Source of the DNA: Thermoplasmata archaeon
GTDB taxonomy: Archaea; Thermoplasmatota; Thermoplasmata; Methanomassiliicoccales; Methanomethylophilaceae
Assembly (NCBI GenBank): GCA_015063165.1
Contig: SUSZ01000001.1
Location: forward strand, 1 to 64,000
Reading direction: 5' to 3'
DNA length: 64,000 nt
This document shows, in pieces, positions 45,176-54,856 of this stretch. Made by a program: the position numbers and the translations under genes. The notes under the pieces are model-generated. The model was not told the DNA's origin, searched no databases, and was given only the letters and a program-made list of their open reading frames with translations. Position 1 is the stretch's first letter; each line of letters begins with the position of its first letter.

Positions 45176-45934
45176 ATGTTGTCCTGTTCCAACGCATGCA
45201 TCATATGCGGAGAACGCGAGGGAACGATATCCACGATGGACGGCCCGGTATGCGCCGAATGCATACATCCGGACCAGATCCCGAAGGCGTCGACCCTCAC
45301 CAAGAGCAGGATAATCGTGTACGCCAGGGCCCACCAGGACGGGATGAGACCGCGTCTGGCCAAAGCGCCCAAGCAGTACCTCGAAACGCCGGTGAGAAGC
45401 CGCAGCAGGGCGATAACGCAGGGCAGTGGGATAACCCTGGCCGAAGCCTTGAACGACATCATATCGACATCGGAGGGGATCGACATAGCAGTCTCCTTCA
45501 TCAAGATGTCCGGGCTGAACCTCATCATCGACTGCCTCAGGGATGCGGCAGAGGAGGGAAAGGCCATCCGCGTGATGACCACGGCGTACATGGGAGCGAC
45601 CGAATACGAAGCAGTCGCGGAGCTGGCGGACCTGCCGAACGCCGAGGTCAGGATGGAGCTGAACTCGGATATGAGCCGTTTCCATGCGAAATGCTTCCTT
45701 TTCACCTCGAAAGACGGAAAAGGAACCGCATTCATAGGTTCAGCGAATATATCCAAGAGCGCTCTGACCGAAGGCGAGGAATGGGTCGCCATGATCAGGG
45801 AGGAGGACCTTCCCGAGACCATGGAGGACCTCCGCTCCGCGTACGAGAGGCTTTGGTCGTCGCCGTATCTGGAAAAGGTCACGAAGAGCAATCGTGCCAG
45901 GATCGAGAGAGCAATCGAGCGCAGGGGAGTCTGA
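45176..45934 (+). CDS. PLD-family nuclease with N-terminal zinc ribbon
   Basis: The 252-residue protein begins with a CIICG...CAEC zinc ribbon (about 8-30). It then has a single phospholipase D-type active site, FHAKCFLF (about 171-178) with GSANISKSAL (about 193), the H-x-K and G-S-x-N elements of the HKD motif. One motif per chain implies a dimer, as in PLD nucleases such as Nuc and the PLD subunits of phage-defence systems. It lies 3 bases upstream of the giant helicase gene in the same operon, which points to a shared DNA- or RNA-degrading function. Confidence 0.8.
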   Translation: MLSCSNACIICGEREGTISTMDGPVCAECIHPDQIPKASTLTKSRIIVYARAHQDGMRPRLAKAPKQYLETPVRSRSRAITQGSGITLAEALNDIISTSEGIDIAVSFIKMSGLNLIIDCLRDAAEEGKAIRVMTTAYMGATEYEAVAELADLPNAEVRMELNSDMSRFHAKCFLFTSKDGKGTAFIGSANISKSALTEGEEWVAMIREEDLPETMEDLRSAYERLWSSPYLEKVTKSNRARIERAIERRGV

Positions 45935-45937
45935 GAG

Positions 45938-48900
45938 ATGAAGTTGAAATTGGAGCTAGAAGTGAGCAGGATAGGGTACGTCCTCTACAGGAACGGGATG
46001 AACCCTGTGCTGACGGCCACAGCGGAAGCCGAAGAGGATGTCAAGAACGTGGAGTTCACGCTTAAGTCGGAACCTCCGTTCGTGACAGCGCCGCCGTTCA
46101 AGGCTGACGGGATCGCAGCCGGAACCAAGATCGACCTCAGGGACCACCTGAAGGTGTCTCTAGACCCTTCGCTCCTCATCTCCGCCGCGGATACCACCCC
46201 CTGCCGCATCATGCTCGAGGCGTCCACGGAAGAGGAGACCCCCGTGTCCGAGTTCTGCGACACCGAGGTCCTCCCGTTCGAGTTCTGGCCCGGGTTCGAG
46301 TACCCCGACCTCGTGGCCTCCTTCGTCACCCCCAACGCCGAATGCCTCGCTGAGATCAGGTCCGAAGCCTCGGACATACTCAAGGAATGGAAGATGAGCC
46401 AGTCCCTGGAAGGATACCAGGGCGACAGGAACCGCGTCTCGGCCATGGCCGCAGCGGTGTACGTGGCCATACAGAAGCTCCAGATCAACTACGTGGTCCC
46501 GCCGGCGGGATTCGAGACCTCCGGACAGAGGATAAGGCTCTCCGACACAGTCACGTCATCCAAAGAGGGGACATGCATCGACATGTCCGTCCTGTTCTGC
46601 TCCGTTCTGGAGTCCATCGGCATCAACACGTTCATCTTCCTGGCAAAAGGCCATGCCTTCGCTGGATTCTGGTTAGTGGACGAGCACATGGCCGACACCG
46701 TCTCGGTGGACAGCTCCGCCATAACCCGTCTGATACGCAACAGGGACGCCTGCGCCGTCGAATGCACCCTCATGTGCACTCCCGGGAAGGAGTCCTTCGA
46801 CGACGCCTGCAAGAAGGGCCTGGAGAGGCTGGAGGACACGGATTCGTTCATCTGCGCCGTCGACATCAGGAAGGCCCGCAACACAATCGCTCCCCTCCCC
46901 ACCAGGCGCTTCGAGAACGGCGTGTGGGTCGCGGACAGGGACGAGGACGACCGCAGGGTCGCGGCCCCCAAGTCCATCGGAGAGGTATACGAGGAAGTCG
47001 AGGAGAGGCCCCTAACCCGCGTCGACATGTGGAAGCGCGACCTTCTGGACACCTCCACCAGGAATCCCCTGGTCAACATGAAGGTCGGAGCCAAGGCCGT
47101 GCCCCTGCTGGTATCCGACACCGCGCTTTTCGAGGACATCTTCTTCAACGGCAGCCAGTTCCTCATAATGTCCAAGCCGCAGGACTGGGACGGGGCCAAA
47201 ATCTACGCCGAGAGGCCGTTCGAGACCGAGGCCTACGTCGGCAACTACGCCAAATCCTGCGTGGACGAGATCAACAGGGGATGGATCAGGACCCCTCTCA
47301 CCGACGGGGAGACCCTTTCGTCCATAAAATCGATCTACCGCCTCTACAGGAAAGAGATGGAGGAGAGCGGATGCAACTCCCTCTTCGTTACCGTCGGAGT
47401 GCTGAGATGGTTCGAAAGCAAGGGAGATAAGATCCCCCGCTACTCGCCTCTCATACTGATCCCGGCGGAGCTGGTGAAGAAGCAGAAGGGATACGCCGTC
47501 GTCAAGTACGACGAGGAGGCGGTATTCAATGTCACCCTCGCGGAAAAGCTTCGCCAGGAATACGACATCATGATATCGGGCATAGACCCGCTCCCCCTGG
47601 ACGACACCGGGGTCAACGTGGACCGCGTTTCTCAGAACGTCCGCAGATGCATCGAGGGGATGGAGGGCTGGGAAGTCCTGGACGGAGCCGCCCTCGGAGT
47701 GTTCTCGTTCAGCCAGTACGCGATGTGGAAGGACCTGGACAAGAACATCGAGAGGCTCAAGGAGAACGCCGTCGTGAACGCGCTGGTGACCGGAGGGATC
47801 TATCACGCCGACCCGGAGATCAGCGTCGACGCCGACCCGTACCAGCTCTGCCTCTGCGTGGCCGCCGACGGGTCCCAGATCAAAGCGGTGAGGGCGTCCG
47901 GAGAGGGGAAGACGTTCGTCATGCACGGACCTCCCGGAACCGGAAAGTCCCAGACCATCACCAACATCATATCCAACGCCATGTACCAGGGCAAGACCGT
48001 CCTGTTCGTGGCGGAGAAGAGGGCAGCCCTGGAGGTCGTCCAGAAAAGGATGGACAAGATAGGCGTGGGCAACCACTGCCTGGAGCTCCACTCGGACAAG
48101 ACCGAGAAGACGAAGGTCCTGGAGCAGCTCAAGAAGGCGATGGACCCCGTCAAGGAGTGCGACACAACCAAACTGGACGAGACCCTGGCAAAGCTGGAAG
48201 GCATGAGGGCCAAGCTGGACTCGTACGTCTCCAGCCTCCACGAGAAGCGCGCCTGGGGATTCAGCGCCTACGACTGCATCTCGCGCTACGAAGCCTACGA
48301 CGTGGAAGGGGCGAAGGACCTCAAGGTCTCCCCCGACACCGCCATGAGGATGCGCCCTGAGACCATAGGGAACCTCGAGGACGACATCCTGAAGGCGCAC
48401 CAGGCCTACAGCATCGCCCGCAGCATGTGCGACACCGGAGCGCTGGAATCCATACACGTCGAGTTCCCGACGGCCTCCCTGCAGTACGACATCGAGGAGT
48501 CCATGGACGAGGCTCTCGCGGCTGCGGACGAGGTGGAAGCCCTGGGATCCAAGATGGAAGGGTTGGGCCTTCCCAAGGACACCGAGGCCACCGACAGGAT
48601 CATCAACGCCGTCCTTTCCGCGGACCAAGAGATGGCCGCCGACCCCAGGCTCGACACCATCCCTAACGTCCTCCCCAGAGCGATAGAGCTCATGGACGAG
48701 GTGTTCCCCGTGGTCTCCGCCTGGGACGCCCGCGAGGTCCGTCTGGACCAGGCCACAAGGATGCTCAAGCAGTCAGAAGAGCTGGAGCAGATTCTAGGCA
48801 CCGTCATGGACGCGGGATGGCTCCCTCGGTCCTGCGCGTCCCAGGCGGTCGCCCGCGAGGTCTCCGGCTTCTGCTCGAAGATCCTCTCCCTGCGTCCCGC

Positions 48901-51900
48901 GATGGACAAGATCGATGCCAAGTGGCTCCCCGGGGTCTACGATTTCAACAGCACCTACGACATCCGCAGGAACTGGCACGACTCCAACGGCAAGCTCCTG
49001 TTCAAGGGAGGAGCCAAGAAGAAGTTCATGACCGACGTGTCGGTGGTCCTCCGCAACTCCGGCGAGGACTTCGACAGCCTGGGCGGAACCGTGGACCTCA
49101 TCTCCAAGGTGTCCGGCGAGTTCAAGACGCTGACATCCGTCCCAGGATCGATAGCCTCCAGGGCGAACGAGACCGGCTCAGAGAAGAGCAGGCTCGAAGA
49201 CATCCTCCACCGCGCTTCAGCCACGATATCTTCAGCGGAGAGCGCGGGAATGACCCTGGAAGAGCTCGGGAAGCTCCGCGAGGCCATGGGCACCTCCATA
49301 GAGTCCGTCGAGCTCTACAGGGCGGCCTCAAGCAAATGGACGGCCGCCCGCGACAAGCTCATATCCGTCATGAGGACGGACGCGGACATCTCCTCCCCTG
49401 CCGAGTGCAGGGAATACTGCGAGTCGGTGCGTCCGTATCTGGGCGGAGTCTTCGATTGGGCCAACTGGAACTACTACGCCGCGAAGCTCACCGACGAGGG
49501 CCTCAGCTCCTCCTGCGACTCGATAAGAGCCGGAATGGAGGCGAAGGACGTCGTCAACTCCACCTACAGGTCCCTGTACAAGACCATGATCAACATATGC
49601 AGGCAGGAATCGGAAGCCCTGCGCATGTTCAACGCGACCACATTCGAGGGCCTCATCGAGAAGTTCAAGAGGCTGGACGCGACCTACACGGAGGTCAACA
49701 AGGGCATCCTGAAGTACAGGCTCTACAGGAACATCCCGCGCAACATGGACAGCTCCGTCCCCGATTCCGAGGCCGGAAAGCTCTACAAGGCCGTCAGCGG
49801 AACCCGCATGAAGAAGTCCATCAGGACGCTTCTGAGCGAGATCCCCCACATGCTCCCCAAGCTCTGCCCCTGCCTGCTGATGAGCCCCCAGTCCGTGGCC
49901 CAGTACATCACCATGGACTACCCCAAGTTCGACCTGGTCGTCTTCGACGAGTCGTCCCAGATCACCACCAGCAAGGCAATCGGATCGCTGGGAAGGGCAA
50001 AGGCGGCCATCGTCGCCGGAGACAGGGAGCAGCTTCCCCCGACCAGGTTCTTCCAGAAGACCATCGAGGCAGAGGAGGGAGAGGAGGAGATCGAGGACAT
50101 GGAGAGCTTCCTCGAGGACTGCCTGGCGCTGAACATGCCCCAGACCTATCTGGAGTGGCACTACCGCAGCCAGCACGAGAGCCTCATAGCGTTCAGCAAC
50201 AAGATGTTCTACGACGGAAAGATGCTCACCTTCCCGTCCCCCAACGACCAGGAGACCAGGGTCGGCATGCGCTTCGTCAAGGACGGAGTCTACGAGAAGG
50301 GGAAGCGCTACAACGCGATCGAGGCCCAGGCCGTGGTCGACGAAGTGTACAGACGCGTCATGAGCAGGAACTACAACGGCCAGAGCATCGGAATCATCGC
50401 GTTCAGCATCAGCCAGCAGAACTGCATCGAGGACGCCATGGACGAGATGGCCGCCAAGAACCCCAAGTTCTACCAGAGGCTCAACTCGATGTCCGAGGAG
50501 ATGTTCATCAAGAACCTGGAGACCGTCCAAGGAGACGAGAGGGACATTATCCTGTTCTCGATCGGATACGGTCCCGGAAAGGACGGCACAGTCGCCCAGT
50601 CCTTCGGACCCATCAACCGTGCAGGAGGAGGGCGCAGGCTGAACGTAGCCGTGTCCCGTGCCAGATACGAGATGCTGGTGTTCTCTTCCATGAGATACTC
50701 CGACGTCAAGCTAACGCCCACATCCAGCAGCGGAGTCCGCAGCATGAAGGAGTTCCTCAGGTTCGCCGAGAACAACGGACGCTTCGGAGAGACCGACCGT
50801 AGCAGGCCTTCGGAGGGCATGTCCACCATCATCGAGGACATCGCCGCGTCCCTGAAGACCATAGGGTACACCTCCCACTTCGGGATCGGCAACTCCGGAT
50901 TCAAGATCGATCTGGCTGTCGTGGACCCTGACGACCCCGAGCAGTACATACTCGGAATCCTGAACGACGGAGACTCGTATAGGAAGTCCGACAACACCAG
51001 GGACAGGGAGTTCGCGAGGGCGGACGTCCTCCTGAGGCTCGGGTGGAACATCATGCACGTATGGTCGGTCGACTGGTACTTCAGCAAGAAGCTCACGCTC
51101 AAGAAGATCGCCGACAGGATTGCCGACATCAGAGCGAAGCGCCAGGCGGAGAAGAAGGACGAGATCGTCGAGGAGAACACCGAAGAGGTCGTCGAAGAAA
51201 CCCCGAAGGCGGAGCCCGTGGAGGTCCCGGAAGAGGCTCCCGCAACAATAGAATCGCCCGCTCCTGAAGCCCCTGAGGAAACAGAGACAATCCCGGAGGA
51301 TGTCCCTGAACCTGTCCCCGAATGCGTCCCTGAACCTGTCCCTGAAAAGACGGTCGAGGTCGTCCCTGAAGAACCGGAGGATGTCCCTGAATCGGAAGTC
51401 CCAGAAACGGTCACAGAGGAGATACCCGAGGACGTTCCGGAGGAGGAAGAGGACCAGTTCTACGTCGAGCCCGTGGTGGAGCCTTCAAGACCGGATCGCG
51501 ACGGAGACGTCATCACCAGGAAGGTCCCCTACAACCCGCCGGAGCTCCAGACGTTCGAGATACTCCCCGATACGGCCATATTCGACAAGGCCACGGTAGC
51601 CACCATAGCCGAGAGGATAATAAGAGCCGGATCCCCGATCAACGAGGAGCAGCTTCTCAGCCTGTACAGGAAGAGCGCCGGGATCAAGCGTCTGATGGAG
51701 CAGAAGAGGAACGTCCTGGTCGGAAACCTTCGCGAGACGTTCAAGCCCGAGATACGCGACGAGTTCGTCACATACTGGGCCGAGGGCGCAGACAGGAACG
51801 TCAGCACCTACCGCGTCTCAGAGACCGCCGGAGGCTCCAGGGACATCACCTGCGTGCCTCTAGTCGAGATCCTGAACGCCTGCATCGATGTAGCCGAGAC

Positions 51901-52063
51901 CTCGGTGTCCATACCCAAGGAATCGTGCGTCATGGCCGTTGGAAAGGCTCTCGGATACAAGCGCGTCGGCAACAACGTCACCGCGATCGTGAGCAAGGCC
52001 CTGGAGATCGCGATCGCTGACGGCCTCATCAAGGAGCAGAACGGAAACATCGTTACAAAATAA
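45938..52063 (+). CDS. Giant DUF4011-type SF1 helicase with restriction-endonuclease-like domain
   Basis: The 2041-residue protein has a beta-rich N-terminus and a transglutaminase-like segment (KEGTCIDMSV about 209, GHAFAGFW about 238). A DUF4011-like part follows (about 360-600). The split SF1 helicase has Walker A GPPGTGKSQT (about 664), VVFDESSQI (about 1333), GDREQLPP, WHYRSQHESL and an AVSRAR block (about 1570). A Vsr/MTES_1575-type nuclease fold comes next (about 1630-1740; KIDLAVVD then YRKSDNTRDREFARADVLLRLGW in two parts). A Pro/Glu-rich linker (about 1745-1848) leads to a DUF3320-like C-terminus. DUF4011-helicase-Vsr proteins are a known class of antiphage proteins. Translation is coupled to the PLD gene. 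It ends in TAA. Confidence 0.82.
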   Translation: MKLKLELEVSRIGYVLYRNGMNPVLTATAEAEEDVKNVEFTLKSEPPFVTAPPFKADGIAAGTKIDLRDHLKVSLDPSLLISAADTTPCRIMLEASTEEETPVSEFCDTEVLPFEFWPGFEYPDLVASFVTPNAECLAEIRSEASDILKEWKMSQSLEGYQGDRNRVSAMAAAVYVAIQKLQINYVVPPAGFETSGQRIRLSDTVTSSKEGTCIDMSVLFCSVLESIGINTFIFLAKGHAFAGFWLVDEHMADTVSVDSSAITRLIRNRDACAVECTLMCTPGKESFDDACKKGLERLEDTDSFICAVDIRKARNTIAPLPTRRFENGVWVADRDEDDRRVAAPKSIGEVYEEVEERPLTRVDMWKRDLLDTSTRNPLVNMKVGAKAVPLLVSDTALFEDIFFNGSQFLIMSKPQDWDGAKIYAERPFETEAYVGNYAKSCVDEINRGWIRTPLTDGETLSSIKSIYRLYRKEMEESGCNSLFVTVGVLRWFESKGDKIPRYSPLILIPAELVKKQKGYAVVKYDEEAVFNVTLAEKLRQEYDIMISGIDPLPLDDTGVNVDRVSQNVRRCIEGMEGWEVLDGAALGVFSFSQYAMWKDLDKNIERLKENAVVNALVTGGIYHADPEISVDADPYQLCLCVAADGSQIKAVRASGEGKTFVMHGPPGTGKSQTITNIISNAMYQGKTVLFVAEKRAALEVVQKRMDKIGVGNHCLELHSDKTEKTKVLEQLKKAMDPVKECDTTKLDETLAKLEGMRAKLDSYVSSLHEKRAWGFSAYDCISRYEAYDVEGAKDLKVSPDTAMRMRPETIGNLEDDILKAHQAYSIARSMCDTGALESIHVEFPTASLQYDIEESMDEALAAADEVEALGSKMEGLGLPKDTEATDRIINAVLSADQEMAADPRLDTIPNVLPRAIELMDEVFPVVSAWDAREVRLDQATRMLKQSEELEQILGTVMDAGWLPRSCASQAVAREVSGFCSKILSLRPAMDKIDAKWLPGVYDFNSTYDIRRNWHDSNGKLLFKGGAKKKFMTDVSVVLRNSGEDFDSLGGTVDLISKVSGEFKTLTSVPGSIASRANETGSEKSRLEDILHRASATISSAESAGMTLEELGKLREAMGTSIESVELYRAASSKWTAARDKLISVMRTDADISSPAECREYCESVRPYLGGVFDWANWNYYAAKLTDEGLSSSCDSIRAGMEAKDVVNSTYRSLYKTMINICRQESEALRMFNATTFEGLIEKFKRLDATYTEVNKGILKYRLYRNIPRNMDSSVPDSEAGKLYKAVSGTRMKKSIRTLLSEIPHMLPKLCPCLLMSPQSVAQYITMDYPKFDLVVFDESSQITTSKAIGSLGRAKAAIVAGDREQLPPTRFFQKTIEAEEGEEEIEDMESFLEDCLALNMPQTYLEWHYRSQHESLIAFSNKMFYDGKMLTFPSPNDQETRVGMRFVKDGVYEKGKRYNAIEAQAVVDEVYRRVMSRNYNGQSIGIIAFSISQQNCIEDAMDEMAAKNPKFYQRLNSMSEEMFIKNLETVQGDERDIILFSIGYGPGKDGTVAQSFGPINRAGGGRRLNVAVSRARYEMLVFSSMRYSDVKLTPTSSSGVRSMKEFLRFAENNGRFGETDRSRPSEGMSTIIEDIAASLKTIGYTSHFGIGNSGFKIDLAVVDPDDPEQYILGILNDGDSYRKSDNTRDREFARADVLLRLGWNIMHVWSVDWYFSKKLTLKKIADRIADIRAKRQAEKKDEIVEENTEEVVEETPKAEPVEVPEEAPATIESPAPEAPEETETIPEDVPEPVPECVPEPVPEKTVEVVPEEPEDVPESEVPETVTEEIPEDVPEEEEDQFYVEPVVEPSRPDRDGDVITRKVPYNPPELQTFEILPDTAIFDKATVATIAERIIRAGSPINEEQLLSLYRKSAGIKRLMEQKRNVLVGNLRETFKPEIRDEFVTYWAEGADRNVSTYRVSETAGGSRDITCVPLVEILNACIDVAETSVSIPKESCVMAVGKALGYKRVGNNVTAIVSKALEIAIADGLIKEQNGNIVTK

Positions 52064-52066
52064 TGA

Positions 52067-52082
52067 AGGGGCCAACGCCCCT
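52067..52082. terminator. Hairpin between convergent helicase and Sel1 genes
   Basis: AGGGGC at 52067-52072 pairs with GCCCCT at 52077-52082, immediately after the helicase stop. It may serve both converging transcripts. Confidence 0.45.
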
Positions 52083-52134
52083 GATTCATCCTATATAGTA
52101 TCACTATAGTGTGTTTATATCATCTGGCAGTTCA

Positions 52135-54837
52135 TCACTCGATATTCGAAATGATCTCGTTGAACTCGTCGCTCCACTTGTCGGGATTGTCGATATAGGC
52201 CTTCTCCATCCACTCGGCCGCTTTGTTCAAATCCTTCTCCACGCCCTTGCCGTCGCGGTACATGCGAGCTATAAGTCCGCAGTAGATAGGCTCGTATGTA
52301 TCACTATAGTACTCATTGCAGAGACGCCAGGCTTTCTGGTGAAGCTCCGGATCGTCGGAATCGATGATGAATTCACAGTACGCGGAATTGCTCATCCCTC
52401 CCGTAGCGGCCGAATAGCTGTCCAGGAAGTCCAATGCCTTGGAGACGTTCTTCTTGACGCCCTTGCCGTCACGGTACATGTTGGCCAACATCAGACAGCT
52501 GAATGGAGATCCGCTCTTGTGGTAGATTCCGGCACAGATCCTGTACGCTTCCTTGTTGTCCTCAGGACGGTCGGAACTTGCGAGGAGCTCGCAGTATTCC
52601 CTCAGATACTTGGATGGCGCGGAGTCAGCAGCCTTCTTCATGCATTCCACAGCCTTCGGAATGTTCTTCTCAACGCCCTTGCCGTCGCGGTATGCGCGGG
52701 CCATGATAGCCATATACATGTCTGAACCGGTCTTGGCATAACGGCTCTCAGCCCTCTCGAAAGCCTCCTTCTCCAGCTTGCTGTCTCCTGACGACTGCAG
52801 CAGCCTGCAGAATTCGTAAGATAGCTGGACAGGCCTCTCGCCTAGAGCTTTGCGCATCCACTTGACCGATTCGCCGATGTCCTGCGGGACACCGATGCCG
52901 TCGCGATACAGCTCGGACATCAGAATCCAGCTGTCGGCGCCGCCGTTGGTATTGCAGAGCTGGGAACAGGTCCTCGCGGCCTTCCTCCGGTCGGATTCAT
53001 CATCGGACCTCATCAGAAGCTTGCAGTACTCCATCTCGTAGCCGGGATCCTTCGAGACCGCGATCTCCATGAGCCTGACGGCTTCAGGATAGTTCTGGTC
53101 CAGATCTTTTCCTGAGGAGTACATCCTGGACAGCATGGCGCACAGCTCGGGGCTGTCGTCCTTGGATAGCTGTCCCTTGCAGAACTCCACCGCTTCGGCG
53201 CGGAGCTCGGGATCCTTGGAATCCATCATCATCCTGCAGTAGTCGGATGCGTATTCGGCCGGATCGGATTCCGCCGCGTTCCTCATCCACATGCACGCCA
53301 TCTCGTGGTCCTTCTCGGCGCCTCTCCCTTCGGAGAACATCTTGGACATGCGGGCCATTGCATGGGGGTTCTGTACATTGACCTCAGGAAGAATGGCGAC
53401 CATGAGCTCGTCGTCGGAACCGCCCATCTCCCAAAGGGTGTCGAACAGCTTGACACCGGAATCGGCGAATCCGTCCTCGACCTCCTTCCTGTAGAAATCG
53501 GCGACGTAACGGTAGCAGGCCATCGCCTCCTCCTTGCTCTTCTTCACCCCTCTTCCCGACCTGTATGCGGATGCCAGACGGCTGGTGGCGCGGGCATCGG
53601 CGAGCTTGTACGGCATTACCAGGCCGACAGCCTTCTCGTCGGCGACCGAACTGTTCTTAGACCATAGCACATCGAAACGTTCTATGAGGGAGGCGACCTT
53701 CTCCACAGCCCTGAATTTGGGGCCGTTCTTGTGGCGGAGAGCCTCGTACATCGGAGCGTACTCCTCCTTGTCCTTGTTCTCCCTGAGAAGCCAGTAGTAG
53801 TGGCTCCTGTGCTTCTTGTAGAATCCGATGTCGTACGTCCCCGTGAAGGAGTCCAGCTTGCCCAGGCAGTCCAAAGCCAGCAGGCTCCTGGCACATCCAT
53901 CGCAGCGGGAGCAGTTCTCCTTGGAATGCGTGCATGAATACAGATGCGCCTGGGCTACAGGGTCATATGCGATGCCGGAGACCTTGTCGATCATGGAGAC
54001 GGTTCCGCTTTCGGGGATGAGCTCCAGGCTGGGGGTGCTCAAACATGACAATAAGAACGTCCCGTACTCGGAGGAGTCCTTGCCCAGGAACCTGTCCAAG
54101 GACCATCCCGAGAAGTTCCCGACCCGGAAGACATAGTGATAGCATCTCCAGAGCTTCTTCAAGCAAAGAACCGCGAAGACGGAGGTGAAATCGTGAGATT
54201 GAGAGTAGTTCTGGGGGAAGACGCTGCTGACGTTGGAATCCGTCTCTATGATCGGGATGCCGATCTGCTACGCAGCCTTCCTGGCACGGTCGTATGCGGC
54301 CGCTTTCACATCCTCGGATGGATCGACGCTATGCATCGCTTCGAAGGAGCCCAGATCGTTCACGCTTAGATGGGTGAGCCTGTACCTCTTGATCGGATAG
54401 CCTCTGTACTTGCCGACGATATGGAAGGAATCCACATCGCAGTTCATGTCCGCGCCCACGCCCATCCCCTTCGGGAGCGGCGGGAGCAGGTTCGCCTTGA
54501 TCTTGACATCGTAACCGCCGTTCTTCACCATTGGCGGAAGCAGCCTCTCCGTGATGTTGAAGTACAGGTCCTCGGACATGGCCACATCGGAGACTATGTC
54601 GTATCCTCCGCTGAGAGCGTACCTCAGAAGTAAGACTACAAACGCGTCGGACCTCTCGGCGACCAGATACATCGAGTATTCAGCGGGGACCTCGAAAAAG
54701 ACCTCCTTGTCCACTGTGGAAGGATTGTTTCTGACTATAGTGCTCTCTTCGATCCCGCAAGTTATCCTGGACTTGCCGTCCTTCCCGGTCTGGCGGATCC
54801 ATCTGATGCGCAGGCTTTTTCCAGTCTTCTCCGTCAT
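52135..54837 (-). CDS. PP-loop-like/Sel1 repeat protein with in-frame UAG
   Basis: Read through one TAG (54268-54270, residue 190) this is a 900-residue paralogue of the protein encoded just upstream. Across the TAG the paralogue reads KAAEEIGLPLIETDSNV and this one KAA-(UAG)-QIGIPIIETDSNV, so the UAG stands where the paralogue has Glu. The PP-loop is degenerate (NCDVDS where active enzymes have SGGxDS), but the zinc cluster CTHSKENCSRCDGC is kept. From about residue 400 there are around ten Sel1 repeats (pattern YRDGKGVEKNxPKAxEWMxKA). It starts 19 bases after its paralogue's stop in the same operon. It may be a non-catalytic partner. It ends in TGA. Confidence 0.8.
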
Positions 54838-54856
54838 AAAATCACCGTCGTCAGTC

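Noticed and set aside
51170-51480. Pro/Glu-rich repeat stretch in the giant helicase as a separate repeat element
   Set aside because: The EVPE/VPEP-type repetition is in frame and lies between two folded domains, so it is a flexible linker in the protein rather than a DNA repeat element.
52102-52111. CACTATAGTG palindrome, also seen at 10314-10323 and as partial copies elsewhere
   Set aside because: Several copies lie inside coding sequence with no consistent position relative to promoters, so it looks like chance or codon effects rather than a regulatory site.
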